From: Sipunculus nudus
Taxonomy: Eukaryota; Annelida; Sipuncula; Golfingiida; Sipunculidae
Reading direction: 5' to 3'
Length of the DNA stretch: 64,000 nucleotides
Assembly (NCBI GenBank): GCA_026874595.1
Contig: CM049307.1
Location: 29,055,079 to 29,119,078 of the forward strand
Shown here: in pieces, positions 1 to 11,379 of the stretch
How positions within the stretch are numbered: position 1 is the first letter of the stretch
Layout: the number at the start of each line of letters is the position of its first letter
Translations under genes and position numbers: made by a program
Notes under the pieces: model-generated
Told to the model about the DNA's origin: nothing
The model's input: only the letters and a program-made list of their open reading frames with translations
Databases searched by the model: none

Positions 1-151
1 TAATTATTTGTAATGAATTTGATTGTTTGCGTTGCTTGGAACTCACAAGCATAGTAGCTGATTTTGTGGCGTTTGCAATTAGTTTGTTTTTATTAAGCCA
101 TCTAGTAACTTGGTCTACAGCAGCCTGTAACTTATGTTGTGCTGATTCGCG

Positions 152-155
<4 letters not shown>

Positions 156-218
<63 letters not shown>
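156..218. repeat. (TA)n microsatellite
   Basis: About 31 uninterrupted TA dinucleotides, the first of more than a dozen such arrays in the window. The ORF running through it encodes only alternating Ile-Tyr and is not a gene. Confidence 0.97.
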
Positions 219-221
<3 letters not shown>

Positions 222-852
222 GTCACTAGTTTTGCGGATACTTCAACTTCAACTCGTTGTTCCGGGTCTTGAGGTCACACCATTGCAAAAGGGATTCACA
301 TAAGATTAAAAATAGACAATTACTTTGCTTTATTACCGCCATCTAGTGGTAGAAAGAGGAACTAGCGGGTACAACCCCCGCCTGCCAAACCGACTCCCCA
401 TCCCTGCGGTCTTCCTCATCACACTCAGGGGTGAGCTGCGGTAGATCCTTCCCAATTTGGGAGATGGCGAGTGGTATCTCTTATGATATTACACTCTTTG
501 CTCCCACCAAGTAGCCCATTCTAAAAAAAAATGCACAGCGTTATACGAGGCCACAGTGTTGTTCCGCACAGGTTCCTCAAAAACATTGCACATGCCGTGC
601 AGGTACTCGTTAGCAAAGCTGCATGCGTGTTCAGGGGGAAAAAAAAGTCGGGACACAGACAGATCAAGAACTTAAAGGTATTAATATGATTAAAACACAG
701 TATAAAACTTGCTTGTGGCACCAAGTATTGCAGAGTAGGCCGAACCGATAAATCTTTTCCGTTAAGCGTTATCTTTCAGGAGTGAGGACATGCATACAAA
801 AACGCCCCAATGCACTAGGGCTTTGTGTTGAGATACCTCAATATATCCAGGG

Positions 853-853
<1 letters not shown>
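219..853. other. Intergenic, no gene seen
   Basis: Mixed-composition sequence between two TA arrays. It contains a moderately GC-rich stretch around 360-520. No coding frame, RNA gene or recognisable element was found. Confidence 0.5.
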
Positions 854-918
<65 letters not shown>

Positions 919-933
919 TTATATATATTTATA
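854..933. repeat. (TA)n microsatellite with following repeat
   Basis: A TA array followed at 960-1070 by G-rich sequence with the motif CCCCTCACACAATATTGAAA and then GAAAATTTTGAAAA. A related arrangement of TA array, G-run, GGGGG/CCCC block and AAAATTTTGAAAA lies at 4440-4600. The array may therefore be part of an interspersed repeat and not an independent microsatellite. Confidence 0.9.
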
Positions 934-1734
934 GACATAGACTTTTGATCGATTGTGAAAGTGTTGGAGGGGACGCATAATATGTCCATAAAGCGCGAGG
1001 GTGCGTAGGCGCCCGAGAAGGGGGGGGGGCTGTCCCCCTCACACAATATTGAAAATTTTGAAAATTAAAACAAAAAATGCATTTTAGATGAAGATTTTTT
1101 AACATTTTACCATTAATCACCTGCTGAACCACAGAAACCAAAACAAATATTGAATTTATATAATCATGCGGACAAAATTAATTTATTTATATCCTCGTAT
1201 TCAGTCTTCTTCACATCACTGTGTTTTAATTTTAACCAAAGGAATGCATTGTATATGAAGCATGAAACAGATATACCTAGTGGCATGGGATGTACCATTT
1301 TCAGGGTTACATGACATTTAAGATGTAATTTTCAAATCCTTATCAGCCTGAACAATTTATGGAACACTGACCGGAATTCAGGATATAATTACACATTGGC
1401 CTAAACTCTAAAACTGTTATATTCCAAAGCAGGCCCATCTATGAGGGGATAAATTTAGAAATGTAACACTGAGTATGTATATCCCACCATTACGTACATT
1501 ATATTTCAATCGTTTGCGTCTAAAAATTGCACAATACTGACCTTCATCACAAGATACACTGGATATTTTGACCTATTATAACAATTTCAGAAGGAAAGTC
1601 CTACAAGAAACGCCTTCCCTCAACAAACTGCAGGTAACTGATGTAGCTTTTTGCCCCCCCCCCCCCAATGGGCTAAAAGGCAGGCTAAAAAGTCAAAAGC
1701 CTATGTATAATATAACTTAAAAAAAGGTCTTTTT

Positions 1735-1990
1735 ATCCAGAAAGTGAGGGTCCACGCCGCATTGATTGGAATGAAACCCTCAATACTCCATGCATGGGCG
1801 AAAAAGTATACCCCCCCCCCCGGGTTTTCTTTACTCATTTCCAGGTGTTTCCAAACAATAAAAATATGGCAAACACCCTGAAAAATCAAATTTTTTATCC
1901 CCCCCCCCCCCAAGAACTGCTCAATTTTAAAACTTTTTTTCTGGAGCGACTTTCGATTGATTATGGACCGTAACTTTCTTTTATACCTCA
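1735..1990 (-). repeat. Dispersed repeat with CTGGAGCGACTT core, copy 1
   Basis: On the minus strand this matches 45900-46225 and 11390-11710. Shared blocks are AAGTCGCTCCAGAAAAA, TTCAGGGTGTTTGCC and GGAAA(C)-CTGGAAATGAGTAAAG. It is interrupted by two C-runs at about 1811 and 1901. No coding capacity or termini are recognisable. It belongs to an interspersed family with at least five copies in the window. Confidence 0.65.
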
Positions 1991-2519
1991 TAGTAACATT
2001 ATTTTGGCTTCAATCCAATAAAAAGAGTATCAGCTGTACGATGATATGTAGTTTTACCTTAAAGAAGAAACGTGTAAATTCTTGGGCCATTTTCATACCC
2101 GACCCCTTATTTTTCTGAGAATTGACATTGTTACAGATATTATTTATACCAAAGGAATATTTATAGAATCTAGGCATATCATTGGGCCTGAGTTTGTTTA
2201 AACGTTCTTTCAGCACATATGCATATGCATATATAACATTAATTTTCCAAATTATGCAAAGTTATAAGACACAATAAACCATCATGAACAAGCAAGTTTA
2301 TATTTTCAGAAATACCGTCTTCACAGTGTATTTTGCTTCATAGCTTTTGCAAGTATCAACATATCTACAAGATCTTGGTATCAGTTAATTTGTAGGAACT
2401 TTCCTATTTCAATGATAATAGATATTTTCATCTATATGAGGACAACACGGAGCTATGTGCATATGTGTTACCCCTATATACCCCTAAAATGTGAGATAGT
2501 TTGGACCATGAACTTCTAA

Positions 2520-2690
2520 TACCATGGCTGGAGAAGCCTATATCCCCCATTGAATTTTCATGATCGGGATAGCTGGCAGTTTTAAACATTTAAATGGGAC
2601 AAACACCCTGTAAATCCCCTTTTTGCAAACAAAGTACTGGAATTCAAAACTGTATCTGGAGTCACTTTGTGCTAGTATATGCAAAAAGAC
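2520..2690 (-). repeat. Dispersed repeat with CTGGAGCGACTT core, degenerate copy
   Basis: Keeps the order of the family landmarks (GGGACAAACACCCTGTAAAT, then CTGGAGTCACTTTG) but is much more diverged than the copies at 1735 and 45900. Confidence is lower because only short blocks match. Confidence 0.45.
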
Positions 2691-2824
2691 CTTATTAATA
2701 TTATGTATCAATATTGCATAATTTTGACAGAAAGAGAATTACTTCTCAGGCAATTTTGAGTTCTCTAATGCTGAATTTATTTCCCTAAAAAATAACACGC
2801 GTATTAGTTTGATTACAAAAGCAT

Positions 2825-2985
2825 GATTGTAGGATTAAGACTTATTATTGCGTTTTAATACTTCTTTTAGCACAAAAAGCACCAATACTCTTTATAAAAA
2901 AAGGCATATTTGTAGGATTAAGATTTATTATTTAGTTTAAATATACTTTTTTAAGCACAGATGCATACATGTGGATTTTTTACAT
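2825..2985. repeat. Imperfect tandem repeat, about 82 bp x 2
   Basis: The phrase TGTAGGATTAAGA(C/T)TTATTATT occurs at about 2829 and 2911. In both copies it is followed by a T-rich spacer and TTTAGCAC or TTTAAGCAC. The sequence is AT-rich and non-coding. Confidence 0.5.
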
Positions 2986-4133
2986 TAGTTTTCCAGATTA
3001 TGCGAAATAACACCATCAGGCGCCCCAATTTATATATATATATATATAAAGTGTACAGAAAGTCATGCTTCACCCGCGAGTGTCTCTAAATTAATAAAAA
3101 CATTTGGTAATAATCTGTCATTTGAGGAGGGAGAGAGATGACATAATCGTACAAAATCCAACTCCAGCCATTGTGAATTCTTCTTGACGTAATTTGAACA
3201 GGCCAACTCACTGCCACAACCACGAAATCTCTAATTCCTTTTGGCCTAGCCTATGATCAACATGTTTTTTCCTGCGCTGAACTTTCCAGGTCGCAATCCT
3301 GTACGTAATTTGTCACGTGTCTTAATTGAAATATGAATTTTGTTATGCATTTTCGCAGGTGTTAGCCTCTTATCTGTGACCCTTAAAATGTTCATGCAGC
3401 AATATGTTTGTCAGTAGTTTAAGCAGCCGGTGTCTGCAGCTGTTTGACACTGGTTTGGTCTCGCGTTTTAAATTCAAATTGCTAACCAATCAGACTCGCT
3501 TAAAAGTTTAGTTTCTACTCAAGGATTTTATGACATTTATCCATATGTGTTTACGCGAATGACATTTGTAGCATGATTATAATATTAGGTAGTTATGAGC
3601 GGTCGCTGGCTGCCGACATCGTTTCATGGTTATACGTACACTGTCTTATATCGGCTGGAAACAATGATAACAAAAATGCATGCATATTTTTTCCATACAT
3701 ATAACAGCTTTTCCCTATGGTTTTCGTTCATTTAATCCTGAATTTTAACCGAGCAGTACATAATATTTTTTTAAATATTGCACATCGACCTCAGTAACTT
3801 TAAATGTTCAAGCATCAGTATCTGACTGAATAAACTTGGGAATTATCTGGATTCCTGCATTATTTCTCTTTATTTTGAGCAACCGGGATTTGAGAAACGC
3901 CCTTGATCAAACGGGAAATATGCCAGTTATCCGGTCTGAAAAAAAGAGGCTTGCGGGAACCTTGTTAACTGTCTTACATAATGACTTACAACTTCCATAA
4001 AATTAATCATGCATTTCCATTGCGAAGCCATGCAGCTCAGTGATATCTGCTTAAGACGAGTTCGTGTTAACATAATACTGTAGTAACTATTTACAAGATG
4101 ACAAGCTTTTTTCTTCAGCTTATCAATATTTCA
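2986..4133. other. Intergenic, no gene seen
   Basis: AT-rich unique-looking sequence with a short TA tract near 3031-3049. No coding frame of useful length, RNA gene or repeat could be supported. Confidence 0.5.
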
Positions 4134-4260
4134 CCGGCGGCTGAGCCGGTGTTTAATAATCGGCGGCGGCTGGCGCAATTCGGCGGCTCAAGAAAACTAT
4201 CGGCGGCGGCTTGCTTATAAAATAAAACGGCGGCGGCTGGCTCAATTCGGCGGCGGCTCC
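4134..4260. repeat. CGGCGGCGGCT minisatellite, 20/27-bp spacing
   Basis: Six CGGCGG cores at about 4135, 4161, 4181, 4201, 4228 and 4248, alternating near 20 and 27 bp, embedded in AT-rich linkers such as TGGCGCAATT and AAAACTAT. It stands out as a GC-rich island of about 125 bp in an AT-rich neighbourhood. Confidence 0.75.
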
Positions 4261-4340
4261 CAGGTCTGTTGCTATTCTCTACCCATTCAATCAATTGGCG
4301 GCAAAACCAAATTTTCATTGGGGGACCAAATAGTAGGCCA

Positions 4341-4365
4341 GTATATACATATATTTACACGTGTG

Positions 4366-4402
<37 letters not shown>

Positions 4403-4439
4403 ATGTATTTATATATATGTGTGTGTGTGTCTTTACATA

Positions 4440-4499
<60 letters not shown>
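4341..4499. repeat. (TA)n / (TG)n compound microsatellite
   Basis: Interrupted TA tracts with a short GTGTGTGTGT section near 4419-4430, ending in a long perfect TA tract. It is followed by a run of G (about 4525-4536) and a GGGGGATATCCCC block also seen, in related form, after the TA array at 854. Confidence 0.95.
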
Positions 4500-4501
<2 letters not shown>

Positions 4502-4599
4502 CCGAAGCCAGACCCTATTGGCCGGGGGGGGGGGGCAGTAAGCAGATTCGAGGGGGATATCCCCGACAGGGGAGGGTGAGGAAAATTTTGAAAAACTGT

Positions 4600-5181
4600 A
4601 TGTATACTACTGCATTCTGGTGCATCTTTGCTGTCATTTATTAGGCTACGCTTAATTAGTGAAACAGTACCTCCTTCCGGCCTACGCCCCCCCGCCCCCT
4701 CCTGGTTTCGCCGCCTATGATAGGCCTACATGGTTTGAACCCTGAATTCCTGGAACCTCACAACTGAGGGATCTAAGCTGTATTCCTCTATATAAACAAA
4801 TACATATATTATAAATAATTGAGACTTTTGCCCACCTGCTCCTTTTAATACTTCTAAAATTCATGTGAAACACATGATTTAAGTCACCAATATTTTATAA
4901 AAAAATCAGCATTACCAATATTATATTATGGTGTATTTAGCTTCATTCCCTCGAAATATCAATTGATGGTCTTTCGATATGTCCAATTCAAACTTTCCTT
5001 AAGAATTCTACCTTATAGATCAGACCTTTGGTCGAGCAATCATTTTCACTCATAGTTGTTTGGAGGTAGATGATATTATTAAGAATATCATTAAATCACT
5101 GAATGAATATAATAATATATGAATTATTGTTTATTAGTTCACTAAGAGCTAGATTAATATCATCATTTGATCGTTTAATAG
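4600..5181. other. Intergenic, no gene seen
   Basis: AT-rich sequence immediately left of the solo LTR. It contains a C-rich patch near 4680-4710. No gene, RNA or defined repeat was recognised. Confidence 0.5.
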
Positions 5182-5476
5182 TGTAATTATAGCTGGGGTT
5201 TTAGTTGTAATGGGTAGATATTTTACGCGCCACCAGAGCTGGTCCGTGATTGGACGGGGGACCGGAAAGATGTGGAGATCTGGCGCGACCGAGGGGAGAG
5301 ACAGTTTGTTTTCGCTGGCGCTGGAGTTATCGAGGGATATTAGACTGAAGAACCGAGAGGATAGTGTGAATAACGGGGTCAGGAAGTAGGCTGAGTGCTA
5401 AGCATTACACTGTAAGTAAATTATAAACTGTTGTTAATTGTTGACAACTGTTGATTAGTTTCTGTGGCTGAGAGGT
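5182..5476 (+). mobile_element. Solo LTR of a Gypsy-type retrotransposon
   Basis: Starts TGTAATTATAGCTGGGGTTT and ends near GGCTGAGAGGTA. It aligns along its length with 9747-9977, which is missing about 60 bp in the middle, and at its 3' end with 45541-45610. It carries AACTGTTGTTAATTGTTGA near the end and an AATAAAC-like signal in the sister copies, consistent with R/U5. No internal retrotransposon sequence follows here, so it is best read as a solo LTR. Target duplications could not be defined. Confidence 0.6.
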
Positions 5477-5531
5477 ATTGTAAGACATCAGGCCTACTAC
5501 CCCTCATCTATTTTTGGACTGACCCATCAAG

Positions 5532-5722
5532 CGGCCACCCCATTGTAAAGGGTATAAGTCGATTTCGGCCGCCGGCCTCTTAAAAACGGAAATATCGGCC
5601 GCCAGCGCCCAGCGGGCAACCATTGCGGCCGCAACCCCGACGATGCCACTGCTCGGCCCCGACTCTGGCCAGTCAACCATATCGGCCGCGACTTGGGCTG
5701 CAGGGCACCATTTCGGCCGCCG
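5532..5722. repeat. 30-bp minisatellite with CGGCCGC core
   Basis: CGGCC cores at 5532, 5566, 5596, 5626, 5654, 5683 and 5714, giving intervals of 34, 30, 30, 28, 29 and 31 bp. Most are preceded by ATTT, ATAT or CATT and followed by GCC or GCG. The sequence is GC-rich and CpG-rich in an otherwise AT-rich region. Confidence 0.75.
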
Positions 5723-5920
5723 GGCTACCTCATTACTAGCCGCCGTTCTTATGGACTACCTAATTACAACATACGCGGCTACGCATTAAGTCCTAGCTGA
5801 TTAAACCTTAAATGTGAATTAAGCCTAATCATTGGAAGAACTCGAGCGTACACATTTCAGTACACTCGTTTACACAAACACCTTCAAACAAAAGCACGCA
5901 ACCTCATACAGAAATAAATA

Positions 5921-6637
5921 AGGAAGTGTCTAGGCAGCCGACAATGTCGGCTGCGGAGCTCCAGACCCCAGGACTATCTAGGCAGCCGATATTGTGACAT
6001 TGTCGGCTGCCTATAGACAGCCACTGCACAGCTGACAATGCTTTAACTGATATCACTAAGTTTCAGCTGCCTAAATGTGTGACATTATAAACCTAGTAGT
6101 AATGGTTAGATACATTATATCATACATTAACACATAATGGACAATATTTTTAAAACTACATTTATTTGAACTTTTATTGTACAAAATGAAATCTTGGTGA
6201 TACTGATCGCCAAACCATGAAGCTAATCAATACCCACATTAACATCTGTGGATCATCAAAGGGGATCAAACGCACAATCAACAGTGTGTACAGTTCATTA
6301 ATCTTCTGACCTGGTCAGTCAATGAAACGCAAATACCTGCTTATGAAATACCAGTAGGGTAGGTGTATGTATTCCAGTGCATAAGAATTAATTTTTTACC
6401 ATACTATTTGATTAAAATAACTTGCAATGTGGTGCTGCATTTTGGTGTTTTCATTTTCCAAGTTAAAATCCAACCCTCTTACCTGTTTTCTTTTTAATTC
6501 AGCAACATTTTACTACTCGGTCTAAAATGTCACACATATAGGCAGCTGACACTTAGTGATATCAGTTAAAGCATTGTCTCCAGGGGTCTGATACTCCACA
6601 GCCGACAATGTCGGCTGCCTAGACAGTAGACACTTCT
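5921..6637. mobile_element. Palindromic MITE / foldback DNA transposon, 717 bp
   Basis: Long imperfect terminal inverted repeats of about 150 bp. The left end reads AGGAAGTGTCTAGGCAGCCG, and the reverse complement of the right end reads AGAAGTGTCTACTGTCTAGG. Both arms contain the near-palindrome GCAGCCGACAATGTCGGCTGC split at its centre, then ACAATGCTTTAACTGATATC. It is flanked by an 8-bp direct repeat AATAAATA (5913-5920 and 6638-6645). There is no transposase, so it is non-autonomous. An 8-bp target duplication would fit hAT or P superfamilies, but the end sequence does not let me assign it. Confidence 0.8.
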
Positions 6638-6645
6638 AATAAATA

Positions 6646-7907
6646 AACAAATAAAAATTTATACACCATTTTTAGAGTTTCATTTTTATTTGTTAGCAAG
6701 ATGTGTATAGTTTAAATTTATAGTTTTAAGACATAGTAATGTATGTACATATTTTGGGATAGAAAGTTTTCTTTTATGACCTCTGTATATATAGTTATGC
6801 AAGTAAGTGAAGTTTAAATGTATTTATTTCAAATGGATTTTACAAATAGCAAAATGAACTGATTGACTTATCCTTTTAACATACAATATAATCATGATAT
6901 ATATTATGATAAATATATACCATATAAACATTAGGATTGAAGTGAAAAGTAAAAAATTATAACATGATCAAACTTAATTAATCGTATTTATCAGAGGATA
7001 TATTAAACATATTTATAACTCGATCATGCATCGGTACACACGTCATAAGAAATGCAGCAATTATATACACAAACCACACAAATATAACTATATATATAGA
7101 GAAAATATGTATATATATGTAGAGAGAGAAGGGAGGAGAGAGATCAATAATTATTTATTGGTAGTGCCTGTTAATAAAATATGAGACGATTTGCTTAAGA
7201 TACATCACGACAATTGAAACCTGTTTTTTTTTCTATCCTTTTATATACATTTGTTAAAAAAAGTTTAGGACAAATAATGTTCTATATTATTCAATGCAAA
7301 TATGTGTGTTAAAATTCGAGATTTTTACTTACGCATATTTCTTATAAATATGACTAATATTTTGAATAAATAATATTTTTATTAAGTCCATCAAATTTCT
7401 GGTTGAATAAGCTAGGCCACTGGGCCCATGTCTGGTTGGCACTTGGTCAAGTCATTTTAGCGTGTTAAGGGGCTAAACGATAATCGACATTAGGCGAAGT
7501 GCAGTAGCCTGCCGCGACCGTTCTAGCTCCCTGTTTATCACGTTTAACCATTAGACAGCCACTTTTGTTAAGGACAGATCTCTCGGCTATTTCGGGATCT
7601 AGACCTTCAATTCTGTGTTGTTTTCTATTATCTGTGGGAAAAATCCTTCAATGGCGAGCGGTTACCAGCTCGTAAATCTAAACAAAAAATTACCTGCAGT
7701 GATTCGAACCTGCATTTTTTACAATATTTGTTCTTTAAGATTTTAAAAATGATATGCCACACATAAAGTACTTAGGTGGATAAATTAAGAAGAGTGAAGA
7801 TGAAGAAGGCCGCCCAATTCAGAAGTTACAGATTCTTGGAAATACTAAGGTATATGAATTTTTTGTTTGTGTTGTCATAGGGAACAATGTATGCTAAGTA
7901 CGTATCT
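6646..7907. other. Intergenic, no gene seen
   Basis: AT-rich sequence. A B-box-like element on the minus strand near 7694-7706 has no matching A box, so no tRNA is called. No coding frame is supportable. Confidence 0.5.
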
Positions 7908-8060
7908 GAAATGGCCATGAGAGGCTGGAAATGTTGAATTGCCATAGATGGCATTAGAAATGGCCCTGAGTCGCTTTGCATATAGAATTGCCGTAAATGG
8001 CATGTAAAATGGCCTGAGGGACTGAAAATATCGAACTGCTGTAGATCAAGGGCATGAGAA
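7908..8060. repeat. About 50-bp tandem repeat x 3
   Basis: Successive units begin GAAATGGCC(A/C)TGAG at about 7908, 7957 and 8006 and share GAATTGCC(A/G)TA(G/A)ATGGCAT. The array decays at about 8060 into GAAATGACCC. No coding significance is apparent. Confidence 0.65.
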
Positions 8061-8586
8061 ATGACCCAAAGCGAGGCTAAAGAAAGCCACTTTGAACTCG
8101 GCGCTCGAAGAGTTCAAAGGAATATCGACACAAGGCATAACCTGCACGCGACTCCTTGAAACCTTTCTTTGGCGCTCAAACGAGGACTGGCTGTATAAAT
8201 AAAAAATACGAAGAACCGTGCCATGGGGTAACCAGTGGGTGATAGTGCTTGTGGTAAAAAATGACACCAGTGTTGTGTTAAATGACTGGCCCGGAGGTAG
8301 GCCTTTTTTGTGAGAAAACGTACTAAATATTGTACTCATTGACATTGACATAGGTATATACTACCAGTATTTTGATGTACATGAAATGTAGAAACCGAGA
8401 CATTAATATGTTACTTTGAGTGTATCCCTTAAAAGTACAGGGCATTAGGCAGCACGCCGAACTCTTTGTATAGAGACAGAGCAGGCTGCTAAGTTTATGT
8501 AAATGTTAAGGTTAATGGTTGTTATGTAGGTAAGCATTGATATATATGTTGTAAGGGTTTATAAATCCTATTTTTGGCAATGCAGA
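8061..8586. other. Intergenic, no gene seen
   Basis: A 101-codon frame on the minus strand (8046-8351) starts inside the flanking tandem repeat, shows no recognisable domain and is not supported as a gene. No other feature was seen. Confidence 0.45.
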
Positions 8587-8637
8587 CCTTTTATGTTATA
8601 CGAGGGGACAGCCCTTTTATGTTATACGAGTGGACAG
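8587..8637. repeat. 26-bp tandem duplication
   Basis: The 25-mer containing CCTTTTATGTTATACGAG occurs at 8587-8611 and 8613-8637 with a single substitution. Confidence 0.85.
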
Positions 8638-8670
8638 AAAATTGTTGTTACATTTACTTTCTGATAAAGT

Positions 8671-8673
<3 letters not shown>

Positions 8674-8724
<51 letters not shown>
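8674..8724. repeat. (TA)n microsatellite
   Basis: Perfect TA array of about 51 bp. Confidence 0.95.
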
Positions 8725-8727
<3 letters not shown>

Positions 8728-8995
8728 ATATATAGCTACGGTGATAAAGTACAAACCCGTTAGTTTAAAGTTGACATATATAAAAACATGACAAACTAAT
8801 CAAAATCTTGTTATATAAATAAGACCAATTATTAATCCATATAAAAATTATTAAAATAAATAAATGTTAAAGTTGGCATAAAATACAGTCTACACATAAT
8901 GATATCATTCTTCATAATTGTATATCTTTGTTAGATTTGGCTGGTTTAAATGGCTTAATATGAAGTCTGAACAAGATATATAGTTAAACAGATTT

Positions 8996-8998
<3 letters not shown>

Positions 8999-9039
<41 letters not shown>
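8999..9039. repeat. (TA)n microsatellite
   Basis: Perfect TA array of about 40 bp. About 40 bp further right, GCTGCCCC (near 9083) and GGGGCAGC (near 9145) could pair as a stem with a loop of about 55 bp. Confidence 0.95.
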
Positions 9040-9042
<3 letters not shown>

Positions 9043-9746
9043 AAACCACTAAGAGTGTGTGTTCGCTCGAATCTGGATAACTATGCTGCCCCTGTAAATA
9101 GTCATGAATGTGAACGTCTGTGAATTGTCTGTCATTCACTGGTCGGGGCAGCAATTAATGACATGTTTCATCTGATATTCTGATATTTGCTTACATGTTA
9201 CAGGGCCAATAATTTCATTTACAAAAACTATAGGGAAAAAAGCTTATTAAAGAGTATACTTATAAATAAAAATATAACATAGGTACAGTCCACAGTTCTC
9301 TAAATGTTTTTCAGTCATAATTTACAAGTAAACAAATAGCGTTTGATGTTAAAACAAATAAAACCAGTAATTTACGATTTTAAAATAAATTTGACCAATA
9401 GATAAAAAGCAAGCACCAAACTCCATTAACATCAACTTGTGAAAATAGCAGTGGACCGGTTCCACCACATTCACATCCGCCACGGACCAGATCCTCAACC
9501 CATGATGTGAACACGGAGTGCCATCCACCCATCCACAGGAAGTGAGGATTGCACCAAACTTATCTTTATATTTCTTAATGGATTAATTATATTTTGCATA
9601 TAAGTTGGTGTTAAGATACCTCAGCGATATCACTGCGAACGGATTACTTGAACTTGTTTTCTCAGGATAGTAGGTAATTAGCATGTATGATTTTGTATAT
9701 TTTTTTATGTTGTTCGAGGGCGAATTTTTTTCTTTAGAAGGGGTGT
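9040..9746. other. Intergenic, no gene seen
   Basis: Holds the possible long-loop stem noted with the preceding array and an otherwise unremarkable AT-rich sequence. No coding frame was found. Confidence 0.5.
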
Positions 9747-10095
9747 TGTAATAAGCTTGGGCTTTAGTTGTAATGGGTTGATATTTTATGCGACTCCAGA
9801 GCTGGTCCGTAATTGGACGGGGTAAATTGTTTTTTGCTGGCGCTGGAATTTGCGAGGGATATAAGACGTAAGAAACCAGAGGAGAGTGTGAATAACGGCG
9901 CCGCCCTCCATTGTAAGTTATTAATAAACTGTTGTTAATTGTTGGCTACTGTTGATTGGTTTCTTTGGCTGAGAGGCTCCAAAATTGGCTCCATTTTTTA
10001 TATCCAAGTACTTGGTCCCAGTCGAAATTCGAGCTCGGGTAGGTAACCCCGTGGGCCGTGTTTCTTGAGTAGGAAGCAGTAAAAGGCAAAATACG
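9747..10095 (+). mobile_element. Gypsy-type LTR plus start of internal region
   Basis: LTR at 9747-9977 starts TGTAATAAGCTTGGGCTTTA and carries GGGATATAAGAC (TATA-like) and AATAAACTGTTG (polyadenylation-like). Internal sequence follows, including CAAGTACTTGG, GAATTCGAGC-type blocks and GTTTCTTGAGTAGGAAGCAG. The same LTR-internal junction occurs at 45541-45720, marking the left limit of the block A/B duplication. The rest of the element is absent. Confidence 0.6.
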
Positions 10096-10289
10096 GTACA
10101 AACTTGGATAACAATTTTATTGCGCAATAGTCCAATTGAACCATTATTGCGCAATAATCCAATTGAATCAGGTTTTCTGTATGAACTCTACACTCCGTTC
10201 TGCAAAGGAGTGGAGAAAGTCTGATATGTTGAAACAGGCATGCAAATATTTGCGACATTTTAATTACATTACAAATAAAGGTTTGATAA

Positions 10290-10330
<41 letters not shown>

Positions 10331-11209
10331 CATAAATTGTTAAGCCTTTCAAGTATTGGCGATTTTGTCGGCATGGTTACCACTAGTTTTGAGTTGGCTA
10401 CTATCCCATGATTTCCGAAAGCCAACCCACTGAGAAAGACTCTGCCGCCAATGCCTCATCAAGTGGCATTTACCCAAAAATAAAATGAAACATGTTATAG
10501 AATACGGTATATATGGCATATATTGTTTCGTCTGATTAAAACAAAAAAAGAGGCAAAATTCGAAACGCTTTTGAGTAAATGCACTGATGTAGATATGTAT
10601 ATCATATTATACGATATACCATGTTAAGGATGACAAATGAACATATGCCATATGTAGATCCAATGGCATTTTATAAGCAGTTCAATTTAGAAAACGGATC
10701 ATAAAGATGCAGTTGGCCAGATTTTGAAAGATAATATGAATTAAAGGGTGATAATATATGAACATAAAGGGGTAAACATAAAGGAAGTACATGTGCATTG
10801 TGGACAATTTAAGAGGCAAAACAATAAAGGACAATGAACAGTGCTTACAATTTAAAGCATTGTTATAGCATGTATAAGAAAAATGTCAAATTGCCCATAA
10901 TTTGGGGACATTGAACATTACTTTTAAATTCTGAGTTAAAAGAAACAAAGCGAAACAAAGACTGTTTATGTTATTATTTCTTTTTTTTTTTTTACTTTAG
11001 TTATGAAACAAAATGCACTATAATTTTCTTAAAGCTGATTTTTCTGATGAAGTATTCGCTCAGGTATTTCACAGGATTTAAAGAAACATTAGGAGACTAT
11101 GAACCTTAGGTCTGTTTTTGTAAATTTTGATACATAACAATATTGATGAGCTATTTTTTTCATATACGGGCACAAATTCACTCAAGTTTAAGTTTTAAAA
11201 TTAAATTTC
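10096..11209. other. Intergenic with (TA)n array, no gene seen
   Basis: Contains a TA array at 10292-10329, a tandem near-duplicate of TTGCGCAATA(G/A)TCCAATTGAA at about 10119-10165 and a T-run near 10979-10993. Open frames crossing the TA array are not genes. Block B has only about 180 bp in the corresponding interval, so most of this is block-A-specific or was lost from B. Confidence 0.5.
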
Positions 11210-11350
11210 TGGTTTGCAAATTGGAGATTTACAGGGTGCTTGTCCCATTTATACATTTGGAAACCCCTTAAAATGAGTAAAGGACACCTTAACACGGCCA
11301 ACTATTGGGACCATAAAAATTACCCTGCGATATAAGCTTCTACGGTCCAT
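11210..11350 (+). repeat. Dispersed repeat, fragment
   Basis: A further diverged copy of the CTGGAGCGACTT family: ACAGGGTGCTTGTCCCATTT, then GGAAACCCCTTAAAATGAG and TAAAGGACACCTTAA, in the same order as in the better copies. Confidence 0.45.
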
Positions 11351-11379
11351 GTCCTTGGAATCATGCGCCTTAATAATCG

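Noticed and set aside
27-272. Open frames of Ile-Tyr repeats over TA arrays, here and at 4269-4579, 18453, 34772, 40164 and 44030
   Set aside because: They are products of the TA microsatellites, occur in several frames and strands, and have no other content.
7694-7706. B-box-like GGTTCGAATCA on the minus strand
   Set aside because: No A box at the right distance and no pairing arms, so neither a tRNA nor a supportable SINE.
8046-8351. 101-codon minus-strand frame
   Set aside because: It starts in a 50-bp tandem repeat, has low-complexity beginnings and shows no domain.
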